Shown piece by piece: positions 27,501 to 39,570 of a stretch of DNA of 64,000 nucleotides. Numbering within the stretch: position 1 is the first letter of the stretch; each line of letters begins with the position of its first letter. The notes beneath the pieces are model-generated. The model was not told the DNA's origin and did no database searches. It worked only from the letters and a program-made list of their open reading frames with translations. Origin of the DNA: Lineus longissimus (taxonomy: Eukaryota > Nemertea > Pilidiophora > Heteronemertea > Lineidae). The DNA lies in contig NC_088320.1 of NCBI RefSeq assembly GCF_910592395.1, positions 2,854,001 through 2,918,000 on the forward strand. The letters are read 5' to 3'. The position numbers and the translations under genes were made by a program.

Positions 27501-28700
27501 ATGAGTGGGAAGCGGTAGAAACCTGACAGACGCTGGTTTAGTGGCCACGGCTCGCCATCGGAAGTGTTTCACGGAAGGACAGGCGGCAGATCGGGAAACC
27601 TTTAAAATCGCGTAATAATTTGACTTTGATTTAAGATAACCATCACTTTGTCTTTCTGTAACCATCTTGGCCATATTACATTATTCTCATGCAAACTATT
27701 AAGTTTTCATCACGCCTGTTCTTTGTGCCGTTCTCAATAGTCTCGGTAAATCTCCATCAAATGCGTCAGCCAGATTCCAAATGCATTCGTTCCGCAGGGA
27801 TTTCACGCATATCAAGGCGTATTTTATAAGCCAACCACAAATCGACCACGTGATGCAAAAACCATTTACATTTCTCTTTCAGTTACCAAACTTGGATTCA
27901 ATGCAATTTAGATTGCATGGCACGCATCATTGCCTGGTTATCATCCTTTCAGTTAAACTATTGGGAACTAGTCGAGTTTAAAAAAGAAAACAAACATTGC
28001 CGTTCTCGCGAGACAATCACCAATCAGATGTGTCAATTATCGTTTCAATTACGACTGAAGAGTGACGTCATTTGATCTGTTCGTCTGCCTCGCCGTTGGC
28101 AATTCATCTTTGCTGTAGCAATTTAGTTAAATCAAAAGACAGAGAGCCACTGATACAATTTACGAACATTTAACTATAGCCAGCTTCGAAAACTTTAAAA
28201 GACGACAGGTTTTGTGTGCATTCACTTCTGTTTAACCAGAGTCTTTCAAAGAAATATTTATTTGAAAGAGTTTGGTTTAACCCATCAATAGGTGCCTTCT
28301 TGTCACTAAATTATGACAGCCAATGAACGAACTGGAACAAAACCGAAAGTTTTAAAGGATCAGAACGGTAAAATCATTTTCGGACACCTCAGATTGGGCT
28401 TCAGTGAACTGGAGAAGTAGGCCAAGGTCATATCAAGGTCATCTATAATGTGGTAAACAGCTAAGAATAAACTCCAACTGATAGTTTTCAAAACAACCCA
28501 TTGCCTATTCGATACGTTTTCTATCACCCAATCGACACGGTCCTTATTCACAATTACCATCCCAGCGCTATCGAGCCCAATCTACAAATCCCTGTCCACC
28601 TTTACGCCTCGGCAGCGGACGTGGCATACCTCATAATGATACTACCCAATCATAATTCCTACATTTCAGCAGGGACCGAGCGACCCGAGGACATATATCA
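21591..28700. other. Intergenic; no supported gene
   Basis: This is a 7-kb spacer. Frames of up to 140 codons (27252-27674, minus) have no family signature. No RNA gene or transposon with clear ends was found. Confidence 0.45.
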
Positions 28701-28726
28701 AACCGTTTTCGGTCCGGGTCATTATC

Positions 28727-28817
28727 CCATCATAACGCCCATCATAACGCCGCCGTTAACTCGCATGCGCAATCAATCTCTGGCCGTCTGCGACCTGATA
28801 CGCATGCGCAATCAATC
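28727..28817. promoter_or_regulatory. Twin NRF-1-like sites in a direct duplication
   Basis: The 17-mer cgcatgcgcaatcaatc occurs at 28762-28778 and again at 28801-28817, with a 39-bp period. Its cgcatgcgc core matches the palindromic NRF-1 (nuclear respiratory factor 1) recognition sequence. Just upstream, about 12 bp (ccatcataacgc) is also tandemly doubled at 28727-28751. Paired NRF-1 sites are common in animal core promoters, but no gene start is recognisable next to these. Confidence 0.35.
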
Positions 28818-31800
28818 CTTGCTCCCCCAATTGAAAACACCAACCGAAGGAGGATACGCTAAATTGCTAGATTTTCTGATACGGTTTCTTGGTAAATGAT
28901 GCTGGGTGATCACCCGGCGGCTGTCCTATTCAGACTGTAATATAACCATTGGCGAGCCGCTGATATAATCTATACCCACGGGTGAGCTTTATTCTCACCT
29001 AGAAATTATTTATTTCGCAATTATTGGTTCTCCGGCGCTCCGCGTTGTGCGCTAGGGTTGATGAAGGTATATCTTCGCTGTGAACAGCGATAGAATAGAA
29101 ATCACGTGCAACATAGGTTGTGGTTTTGGCAGCCGTCGTCGTAGTCGAATAAATCTTGAGTAGGCGAACGGGTTAGCTCATTCCGAAGCGCGGGCCGCTT
29201 GGTTAGCAGCCAGCTTGACACCAATACTAAAATATACAACGACCTGCTCAGCCGACAGCATAATAGTTTTTGCCTTTCCGTTGCACTGTCGCGGACCCCA
29301 TATGGCGCGGACAAGTTAGTAATTACCATCACTCCTGAATCCCGTTTATTGCCAGCAGTTAAACCAATTCTGAATTTACTGGTAGTCTAGTGGAGCCCAG
29401 GAACTGCCGCTGTTAGCAGATGTAGTTCAGGTGTAGTGTCAAATCAAAAAAGCCAAATTATGCATCTTCGTCGTACTCCTTTGCAAAGAGCCAATCAAAA
29501 CGCTCCATTTTGCCGTTTGTTTCAGACGAAAAATGTTTTTTGAAATTGGCGAATGAATTATGGTCTGCGCAATACAAATTTCAGTATGGTCACCGTTCTA
29601 AACATTATCAGAACCAATGTGTACATGCGGAAACGGACAAAACATCAAAGTAATGAAGACTCAAAATCGTTCTCGATTTTTCCTGCTTATTCAAAAAGAT
29701 TTAAAGGTTTACATGCAAATAACTGAAGAACCCTGGTAGTTTATGAGATTCGCGGCAAAAGTCACCATATTGTATCTCAAATATGCCATCGATGTTGGTC
29801 CATACACACCAGCCTATCAAAGTTAATCAGAACAGGAATTAATTTATCTGCTTTGCCACAGTAGTTTCTTACAAATCAACCTGAATGGTAACATTCAGTT
29901 GGAATGAATAGATGAAGGGGTTGTCCTTATCGCCGAGAAATTCGCCATCGAGATTTGCGACATTTGTTATGATACTGTATCAGAATTCAAAGAGGATTGT
30001 CTGACCTCATTCACTATTGTTTATTACCGTAAGTCACCCAAAGCCGCAGGTGAGGCTCCCAAGATAATGACGGATTGCACCAGAGAATGTTGGTGGCAAA
30101 CGACGAAGTGGACGATGCTGGACACGCTAGATGGACGTTGTAGCCCGTGGTGCCAAGGGCGCTGGAGTTGCAATAGAGGTGATGACAGAGACGGCTCAGG
30201 ACCGTAATGCCTGCAGGGATGTGGTGGTACAATTGACATAGAAATGTCAGGTTGCTGGAGTGAGTGAGTGGTAACGGGATACTAGATGTTAGCACCACTT
30301 CCCTGCCTAACGTAATCATAGGCCTACCGGCTGGTAGTGCAGCCTTGGAATTCACGAAGGCGTCTGAAGACCACATTTTGTTATTAAGCACATCCCCTCG
30401 CAATAATAGGTCATTGGGTACTCCATACCGCTTGTCCCCATTATAGTAATTGCCTCAGCTTTTCGCCACAACAGAAGGCAAATGGGCAGGGTAGGAGACA
30501 TAGTCAAGGGCACACACCTAATGTTCTTCCGGGGCATCCATTAGAGCCGGAATAGCCTTCAGATGATTGGTAGGAGCCGTGTCAACATTATCACGTGTAT
30601 TTGGCCTTGCTGATTTAGGCCTATCTACTCATTGAAAGCTGTTTCGTGGGGGTCGATGTAATCAGAATTTGCCCTGAAGGAAAGAGGATCAGGATGACGA
30701 AATGAACCGCATTGGAGTATCACCCAACTGTACGTCAATCTTGGCTGAATACTATATTAGAATAATACGCACCGTGTTTTCCCAATCACATCATATTGTT
30801 TATATGGTAATGTTGTTCATCTAATGATCACATGCTTGCCCTAATTTACGGAACATCTTTGCAATAAATCGTCTTTATATCGATCGCAGCTAATCGCCTC
30901 CCGCCCTCAATTTATTACATGAGAATGTAATTCGAAATGTATGTGTTTTAGTGGCTTACCCGATACGGTCACTGATCGATTTCAAATTACCCTAAACGAT
31001 TCTTGGCTCCCTGGAGCATTCGGTTGTTTAGTGATACTGTATTGTGTATAATGTGTATGAGCATCTCTAAGATATGGTTAAAGAGGGACTGGCAGAAGCA
31101 AGGGGTTGAATTGGCAGTATTCAGGTATAAGTAATAGACACAGTTGCGGCCTGGATGGATCTGAGTCAGCGATCCCTGCATTCCGTATATATACATACAT
31201 GCGTGAGTAGGTTCAATGCACTATGAGATGTCTTCGACAGAAGATGATGACTTACCAACATGAAAACAGCATTTACATGTTTCATACCAAGAAAGCACGG
31301 AATTCTCTTTACCAAACCCTGTTGACGTCTTTAAGTGAACAATGTCAATGCAAACAAAAATAAATGCTGATTACACCGGGACCCATGTAAGACTAATTTG
31401 CACGTATCTCACTGTTTCCTCAGAGGCTGAAAAAAACGAATCACTATTTCTGTTTCTTGCCAGAGACTAGTTGATTGCACGAAAATCTATTAGCCGAGTA
31501 CAAATGACTGTTTGGGGAAGGTATGCATTATTTAGCTGGCGTGCGGATCGAATGACTATCAATGAGACTAAGGTAAGAAGAAGTGTAAATGGTATGACAG
31601 AGATCTGAGGGGTGAGGCATGGTGATTTTGATGAGGCCGGGGCTGTGTGTCATACTGTTAAGGAGACCCATGATATGATTAATGAGCGGAGGGGTAGGAG
31701 AAGGGGGAAGTCGTTGTAATGGTTTGTTGTAGTGCCAAACCTTCTTTGTTTATATTTGCTGTCATATGTCGTAAGTCCGTAGGCTGCATCGACGCTCTTG

Positions 31801-32471
31801 GAATGTGGGGGGGGGGGGGGGGGTCCCACTACTGTCACGACGTTATTTTACCCATTAATTCGCAGTTAAAATAACTCAGGCCGAGCCTGTCTTTGTCTTT
31901 AGACAAAGCCTGTTCACACCTAGGCCTAAATACACATTGTTCAACAGTCTTATCAAAGGGTTATCAGGGACAAATCTTGGTAACATCGACCCCAACGAAA
32001 CAGTTTTCAGGGTGGCTGACAGTCTGAACCGATAAGGGCAAATACATGTTATGTTCGATAATTCTGTAGCGTTAAAGGACTGACATTATTTTTGTAACGA
32101 CAACATTTGTGTAAATAATTGGCTGCAAATCAATTAAGCAGCATGATTACGAGTGTCCTATGAATTGTGGTAAGGACGCCTACCCTTTTCCATCGATTGA
32201 CAAGTGTTATTTGAAAAACAAACTGAAATATTTAGTATTTGCCATCTTTCGAATTACGTAAAGTAATCGAAAGATGGTCGGGTTAATAACTGGGGTCACA
32301 GGGGAGTATAACTCATTTTGTTACATGGTCCTTCGTCATTGCAAGGGTCAAAATGTGTTGCGATCGGTCATTTATCCAGAAAGAATTCAACGATAACGAA
32401 CGTTTGGATGCAAGGTGTTGATCGGAGAAGGACAAACGAGTCGTTGGATTCCTACACCTCAATGCCGGTCA
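28818..32471. other. Intergenic upstream of the potassium-channel gene
   Basis: No gene is supported here. A homopolymer of 17 G lies at 31807-31823. A near-perfect hairpin lies at 32242-32277. A 129-codon minus-strand frame at 30014-30403 has no recognisable domain. Confidence 0.45.
32242..32277. repeat. 36-nt hairpin upstream of the channel gene
   Basis: ccatctttcgaattac pairs with gtaatcgaaagatgg with one bulged base and a loop of about 5 nt. It lies about 430 bp before the channel start codon and could be a regulatory palindrome. Confidence 0.55.
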
Positions 32472-32478
32472 TTATAAA
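32472..32478 (+). promoter_or_regulatory. Possible TATA box of the potassium-channel gene
   Basis: TATAAA occurs at 32473-32478, about 230 bp before the ATG, in an otherwise mixed-composition stretch. Position and orientation suit a core promoter with a 5' leader of about 200 nt. No transcription start can be confirmed from sequence. Confidence 0.3.
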
Positions 32479-32598
32479 GACAGATCTTTAGAACCAGTTC
32501 AAGAGGGTGAAATTGAAGTGTTGCCAAGTAGTTCATCTGAGATCTCATTTAATCCAGAAGGAATCTTCTAAATATTGAGGAGGAAGAGAAGAACGCCA

Positions 32599-32636
32599 CT
32601 ACGGGTTAGGTTTTTGAGCGTCTAAAAACCCCGTAG
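32599..32636 (+). promoter_or_regulatory. Stem-loop in the presumed 5' leader of the channel mRNA
   Basis: ctacggg and gttttt pair with aaaaac and cccgtag around an 8-nt loop, with a 4-nt bulge (ttag) on the 5' side. It ends 73 nt before the start codon. If transcribed it would form a stable stem that could affect scanning or translation. Confidence 0.45.
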
Positions 32637-32709
32637 GGTAGTTAAATTCCTTGCAAATCCTATAACTGTTCTTTGAAGAGGATCGTAGTCACAATCACAA
32701 TCACTAGAC

Positions 32710-34349
32710 ATGGATCTCATAAAAATCAACGTCAAAGGAACGGTTTTCATAACAACACGAGAAGACATCCTTAACATTCCCACTTCGAAGCTGGCGTCTG
32801 TCGTAAACAGTCAAAAGTACTTCGACAACAATATGGGGATGTTTTACTTCAACCGACGGCCCGATTTTTTCAACATCATTCTAGAGGCTCACAGGGAAGG
32901 CAAGTTGCATATTCCCTCCGATATCTGCGGCATTGAATTCATGCAGGAAATGGAGTTCTGGAATCTGCCAAAGACCATGGTCGCACCCTGCTGCATCGGC
33001 AGGATCATCTCGGCTTTGTCGGAAAAGGACATTACTGACACTATCACGAAGGAAATTCTGGCGAATTTTGAAAAAAGTGTGGAAGTTTTAGAGAAGAGTC
33101 GAGGGTGGAGGGAACCTGCTGCTAGGCTGTGGATATTCTTAGAGTTCCCTGTTTATTCAACTTCTGCTAAGGTACGTCAATCTCCACGGGACTTTTCATT
33201 CCCTTAAAATGCAAGATGCAATACTTATAAGATCATTTTGTGACAATATCGCTTTGTTTTTAAATTAACTAGATGAATTGAAAGTCTTGGCTATTTCATT
33301 CTGACTTCCATGACTGTTTACATTGAAATCTATGAGAAGATTGAGCGAGAAAATCACACTGACTAATTCATGTGATCCTCGTGTAGATTGTCTTAACACG
33401 CACTCGTTTGACCACCATCATTCAAACAATTAATATATGATACCAAATTTCATTTCAGATCTTTTCCGCTTTCATCTCGTTCTGGATCTGTGTGTCCGTG
33501 GTCAACTTCCTCTTCATGTTTGACTTGAACATCCGGCCTCCACTTCCTCCGAACGCTACCCTAATGGCAGAGGGTGATCAAGTCTTGTCTCTTATAAACT
33601 CCGACAAATGGCTAAGGTTTTGGCTCTCCGGTGTTCCGTTTCCCGTCTTGATGATAGACATGGTTGGTAACGGCATACTTCTCCTCGACCTCATAGTAAG
33701 GGTCATAGTGTGTCCGTATAAACTAATCTTCCTCAAATCCTTGAAAATCATCGATATTATCGTTATGGTTGGGTTTTGGGTTTCGATACTGCTGTACTTG
33801 CCCGTGGTGTTATCTGGAATGACTCCAAGCATTGGCCTAAGGAGCGCATGGGTAGGGTGTGTCTTCGCACAACTCATGCGACCGCTACTGATCCTGCGCC
33901 TGTCCAATACGTTCGTCGGACTCCGCGTCATGATGATGGTCCTATCAAAAAGTATGACCGAACTTTTCACCATAGTTTCCTTTCTCGGAATAGGGATGAT
34001 GTTCTTCGGAGTATTCATCTACGTGACTGAGATAGGCGTGAATGGAGATTTCAATTCCCCCTGGGAGGGCGCCTGGTGGGCTCTCATTACGATGTCTACC
34101 GTGGGCTACGGGGACATGTACCCACACGGCTGGCCAGGGTACGTCGTGGCCATTGCCTGTACGGTAATGGGTTTGATCATCACAGCAATGTCCATACCTA
34201 TCATTAGTAACAACTTTAACATTTATTACGACTACGTTCGTCTGACCATTGGTGTAATTCAGGAGCGATGCCAGAAACTGAGAGAGAAACACACGAAGAA
34301 AGTCAAGCCTGTTATTGTTGTGTGTTCTGGAGAGGACGATTCCTTTTAG
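32710..34349 (+). CDS. Voltage-gated potassium channel subunit, zinc-binding T1 (Shaw/Kv3-like) type, two exons
   Basis: Exons 32710-33171 and 33459-34349 join in phase 0 to give 450 residues. The product is a tetrameric K+ channel of the plasma membrane. The T1/BTB domain (about 3-100) begins almost at the first residue and carries H67-x5-C73-x20-C94-C95, the intersubunit zinc site of non-Shaker Kv channels. S1 (about 141-176) spans the splice junction. S2 is at about 213-240, with an acidic residue (D231) where family members have Glu. S3 contains the conserved D253. The pore has TMSTVGYGD at about 365-373, a canonical K+ filter. S6 has SIP (399-401) in place of PVP/PIP, followed by NNF. 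S4 (about 287-310) is odd: of the six usual basic positions only two keep charge (R295, R301), and Gln, Leu, Val and Asn occupy the others. The C-tail is short, about 40 residues. Family membership is certain. The Shaw-like placement rests on the T1 motif, and the S4 suggests a divergent invertebrate branch or weak voltage dependence. Confidence 0.92.
33172..33458 (+). other. GT-AG intron of the potassium-channel gene
   Basis: The donor gtacgt follows codon 154 (...TSAK) and the acceptor is tttcatttcag, before ATCTTTTCC. The intron is 287 bp, phase 0, and lies within the S1 coding sequence. Removing it restores a continuous hydrophobic S1 helix. Reading through the donor instead gives a stop after 12 residues. 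Confidence 0.9.
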
Positions 34350-35769
34350 ACCAATATACATGTGAGCAAAAACGCTCTAGGCTTTTGAGCCGGGTACTGT
34401 GAAAGCACTATTTTGTTGATTTCCCCGTGTGTGTTATGTAAGCCATTGGGGTTACACATGAGATTACCCAAATTAATCCCACAAAAGAACGCCCGACCTT
34501 GCTTAGACTTTTTAGGGTCATGCAGTATTTGCATGATAGAAGAGGTTTCAACACGAAGAAGGAGAAAATGCCAAGCTGATTGGATGTAATGTGTCGTCAA
34601 GCTAGAAAACAATGTTATTGGTATTGTTGTCCATCTATACATATCAGTATCACCGGCTGCATTGTGTGGTCATTTCCTGTGCGGCACCATGTCAGACTTT
34701 TAACGATGTTCCGGTATGAGATAATGAACTGTCACCCGTTTCCTTTCTCGTGATAAAGCTCTGTTACTCCGGCGATTAAGTGTCTGTGTTGACGTGGCTA
34801 CAACTCAGATGTATCGGATTATGTATGTTCAACATTCGTTAAGAGTAACCAGCATTGTCAATGGGCAATTCTGATTACGCCGCCATGTTGTCCGTTTATG
34901 ATAAACCTTAAAAGTTCAATTCGACTATAATTAGGTCACATGTGGATCTTTTTCTCACAACTTGAGGGCTTTCCACTTTAACAGAGTAGATGTACAGTCG
35001 CACTGGATGTAATGTATATAACTATTGATAAAGTTATTACCCCATGCCAGTTGTATTGGCTTAGTGTCAGATCATTACATCACCTACAAGTGGCGTTGGT
35101 TATATTCGACACTGGCAAAGTGTCGACTGAGTATATATATGTACATATATACAAGTATCTTAGCGTTGACAGCTGCCAGAGACTTCCTTTCAGGCAAGTA
35201 ATTGTCGCGCTGAGTTGATTAAGAATAAAGTATTATCTCGGAGTGTAAGTTCTCTCGACTGGACTATTTGCCCCTCCTCATGGGGGTATGTGTCGCAGAT
35301 TCCCTCCAGCCTTGACTATTTTCAACTGGTCGCGTTGTCTCACAAACACGACGCTACTAACATGACTGATACTATAATCAATTGCGCTTGTATCATTATT
35401 TTTTTCTGTCTGTGATTTTAGTAGTTACACGATGTTCCGGAGCTGTCAGACTCGCAATTAACCGCACAGAAACTAACGATAAGTTCATCAACTCTCTATT
35501 TGCCATTCTATTGACTAGGAACCGTCCTAGATCAGCAAACAAACCCGTGAAAATAGAAATAATGCCTGCGTATATTTGCGCTCGTGCTGCGAAATGCCCT
35601 CCGGTGATTTAAGTCGATGGTTCTCAAACAGTTAAATGCAATCCACATTCGTTCAATATGATTCATATTGGCGGCTATTGATGAATGTTGATGTCCAATT
35701 CTTGTTTAATGGTGATTTAGTGTCGCTAAGTTACATTATGCGGAGCGGTTTTCCCATATAAATGCTAAA
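34350..35769. other. 3' flank of the potassium-channel gene
   Basis: No coding sequence is seen. The first AATAAA on the plus strand that I find is at 35224-35229, 875 bp after the stop codon. It is a possible but distant poly(A) signal. Confidence 0.4.
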
Positions 35770-36318
35770 GGCAAAACATACTGTTAGCGAGCGTGGATGG
35801 CAAAACATACTGTTGGCTGGCGTATATGGCAAAACACACTGTTGGCTGGCGTATATGGCAAACACACTGTTGGCTGGCGTATATGGCAAAACACACTGTT
35901 GGCTGGCGTATATGGCAAAACACACTGTTGGCTGGCGTATATGGCAAAACACACTGTTGGCTGGCGTATATGGCAAAACACACTGTTGGCTGGCGTATAT
36001 GGCAAAACACACTGTTGGCTGGCGTATATGGCAAAACACACTGTTGGCTGGCGTATATGGCAAAACACACTGTTGGCTGGCGTATATGGCAAAACACACT
36101 GTTGGCTGGCGTATATGGCAAAACACACTGTTGGCTGGCGTATATGGCAAAACACACTGTTGGCTGGCGTATATGGCAAAACATACTTAGCATAAATGGC
36201 AAAACAGTACTGTTGGCAAGAGTGGATGGCCAAACACATTGTTGGCGAGAGTGTATGACAAGACATAATATTGTTGGCAAGCACAGATGGCAAAGCATAC
36301 TGTAGGATACCTGAATAT
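35770..36318. repeat. 29-bp minisatellite, 13 near-identical units with diverged ends
   Basis: The unit ggcaaaacacactgttggct+ggcgtatat repeats from 35799 to 36174 in 13 copies. One copy (35857-35884) lacks one A, and the first core copy has a T for C. On the left a diverged unit begins at 35770. On the right, diverged units of 23, 30, 29, 32 and 30 bp begin at 36175, 36198, 36228, 36257 and 36289. A homogeneous core with decayed margins is the pattern expected from unequal exchange. Because 29 is not a multiple of 3 and the unit lacks stops in all phases, long frames run through all six phases. They are not genes. Confidence 0.97.
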
Positions 36319-39300
36319 GCAAAATCCTCGGTCACGTCGCCGCTCGGTCCTCACTCTAGCTAGTCACGACACTCATTTATTGTAGGATAATTTAATCTAC
36401 CCTCCCAGAATGAGCCGTGACTCTCCATTATCATGATTATCTGCCCCTCCCCCTCCAAACTCAACAAAATAACCCCCGTGCTAACCTATATCCACACACA
36501 TCCAAGTACATTTCACATTCCCCCCACAGAGCACTCTTCAATTGATATTCAATTAGTTCAGTTCGGGATTCCAATTATTTCTAATTGACAATCATTGATT
36601 GATTGATTGACGGGTTGATTGAGTGACTTAATATAATATTGAAATGTGCGCTATTTAAATGGTAGATAAGTAGTAATCGATGCATGTGTATGTCTGTGGT
36701 CTCAAAGAGTTGTGTCCGCAAATGACTCAAAAATGACACATAATTTCATTTTCCTTGTCTTGATATTCCGGTCAAAGGAAAATTATGCCATGATTGGAAA
36801 GTATAAAGAAATGTCATCCCATTCCCATCCTAGCTATTACAACTGCATCTTTTAATCGAAACGCGATAAAGTATGGGTTATATCAATGTGGCGGTGTGAC
36901 TGACTGCAGTTTGGAGTGACAACAACGTTTTGGTTGAATTGAGTCATTGTTAATTCCTGTCAGTCTGAAGCTGAGTCCCCCTTCGCGAACACTCAATATT
37001 CAATTTGATATTCGACCTTGGCGCGGGCCCAACAGACTTCGCCTTCACTGAACACATTCCGACTGGAAGAAGGTTTCATGATGGAATTGACGGCTTGGTA
37101 TCTCGATGGCAAAACAGACAATACTGAGGCAAGTAGGTTAGTAACAAGCATTTGGCACCGGACGAAAGGGTTGTCGAGGGCCGAACAGACTTCGCATTCA
37201 CCAAACATTGAAGCTACAAATGATACCGCCCTCTACTGCGAATCCACCCAGCGGCCGCATCCAGTACGTTTAGCATTCGATATTGCAAAGCTGACAACTG
37301 TCTGAACGCGTTAAGCCATTCACATCCGCTTTCCATTACCTCCTGATACATATTCTCGTTTTTTATCGATTCTCGCGAGAGTCAATAAGCGTGGTTTCCT
37401 GCGAGAAATGAACTATGACGGAGACTTCATTATCAATAGTTTTTAACGGTTTATTTCATTCAGTCTGATTTGCCATTAATTGGCGTTGACACACAGACTC
37501 GAAGTAAGATGGCTGTTTAGAAGATTGATTGCCGGCCGTAGTGGCAGTTGCTGATGTAACCCGTTGGGTGTGAAAGACGGCGACTGTTGGCTTTCGTTAG
37601 GTGCAAAGGATGGCGCAGATTTGGCGCTTGTTGGGCGCTAACAAAGAACATCTCGGTCCAAAACATTGCTCTCCTTTTCGTGTTTCAGAGTGTTCTTGTA
37701 GTTACTTCTTCGGTTTCTTTCGGCATCTTTATAGCAAAGCGAACTTACCTTAGTGTCAGCGTGTGTCAAGCTATCCACGAATATATATCCAATATTTCTG
37801 AAAAGATAAAACGAGCAAACGTTTCAATACTTGAACATGTAAACTTTGTTTTGACGGTTCCGATATCATATATAGGCTCACAGAATATTATTCGTTTTTG
37901 ATCACAGTTCCAATATGCAAATTTTAGATGGGCTAACAGCTACATTCAATTTTGGTTTTATCTTCATTGCAGTCTGAAATCAGTGTGTACTTCAGTTTGT
38001 AAAGTTAGGGTTCAGGGGTTTTCTTCAAGATAATAATGATAATGATGATGATACAATACTATTTGTACGTGAATGAATAAATCACATGAAACTGAAGAGA
38101 AAAAAGAAAAGAAAAAATGGGGTTAATAAACGCACATCAACCCGGACTAAAGGTTTTCATACCGTTATCTGGTTATTTACACTTTCCCGCTATCATCAGT
38201 GCAAACGGGCGGATCGAGATCGCACGAAAGTCCGCTCGTGTCGTTTTAACCGCTACTTTAATCCAACGGCTTTCAGGGCGGGCGGGAGGCAATTTCCCGC
38301 GGATCATCCTCGCCCTGATACGATCTTCGCAACCATTCAGCTCTGTACCCGCAGGCCATGCTCATTTATTATATCTCACACCGTCATTATTGTTGCGCAA
38401 GTTTGCGCTGGCGTGAAATAACATTTGGTGATTGCCGACAGCCGCACAGTTCACAATACCATGATCACGGGAGACCATTGCCGATTTTTCCTGATTCTGA
38501 AATGGCCGCGATGATGGTTTTTGCCGCCGAGATTGTTGTGTTAAGCTATTGTATTCAGATCCGTGCTGTGCAACCTTTTACCGTAATACAGAATTGACAT
38601 GACATCAGCCATTTTGCTATCAGTCCTGATTTTGACTATGTGTCATGAAGAACTCGGCGTTCAACACTAGAGTTAGTCATTCAGATTCATGAGCTGAAAA
38701 GAAAATCTGGCTACAAAAGACTCATACATTGACTTCTCATTTTCTTTAAAATTCATCGCGCCAATGGTACTCAAGATCGAAATTTAGATTGAGGTCGAAA
38801 ATATATTCGTTGGCAACACTTCCGATATTAGACTCACAGCGTAATTAGCGGATGTGGTGTTCTAGAATTCGTTCAGCGATGATGTCCGCCACCGGCCCTG
38901 TTAACGAGGCAGCTGATAATACGGTGACGAGGTGCCGAAACATCCATTCTCCCGGACATCAGGCAATTAGCACTAGGGCGATACTAACATTGGCTGAGCA
39001 AATGCGAAAACCATGTCGCACAGATCCAGCGTTAATGTTGCACTAGACTCGGTGAACCGTTATGGTGTTCCGGTTCGCGTTGTAGGAACACCCGCCAGGC
39101 GAACATGGCCGACTAATCATCATGGCGCTGCTGACATTCACTCAGTGATCGAGTTAAATAGCTTTTCCTCCTCCGAGTCAGGATGAGTGTCTTTGTGTGC
39201 CACAACGATTAGGCCAGTGCGAATTGGGTATTTTGTCTCCCTCCCCACCCAACATGCCCAATGGAAGGACCGGTTGCCGGTGAACAATGATTGTTAACAC

Positions 39301-39570
39301 GCCGTGTAAAGTTTTGCAACATCTGACATTGACAAACCTATCTTGACTGACACGGCCCTGCCATTCTCATCAGTCACATTGCTTCATATGCAGGGGATGA
39401 ATACTCGCGTTGGTGATGGCCCCCAAGACGCGCATCACAATCTCTCGTGTCTACTGAAAGATGAAGTTTATTTCAGTCAATTTAAAATATCGGGATTCTT
39501 TCTGAGTTGATTATGTATGATGCTAATGATGTAAGACTGGTGTTTTATCTACAGGGTGCCACGGAAAGGA
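36319..39570. other. Intergenic; no supported gene
   Basis: A (ATTG)4 tract lies at 36594-36610. A direct repeat of about 30 bp (gggcc-aacagacttcgc core) occurs at 37025-37055 and 37178-37208. A short AAT/GAT-type tract lies at 38027-38052. Overlapping frames of 99-111 codons near 38.1-38.4 kb lack family features. Confidence 0.45.

Noticed and set aside
27252-27674. 140-codon minus-strand frame
   Set aside because: No motif, and its composition looks like translated spacer.
33578-34361. Long minus-strand and +2 frames over the channel's second exon
   Set aside because: They are shadows of the channel coding sequence in other phases.
35731-36335. Six overlapping frames of 132-185 codons
   Set aside because: They translate the 29-bp minisatellite in every phase of both strands, so none is specific.
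38086-38421. Overlapping 111- and 99-codon plus-strand frames
   Set aside because: They occur in two phases of a locally GC-rich patch where stop codons are scarce. No homology pattern was seen.
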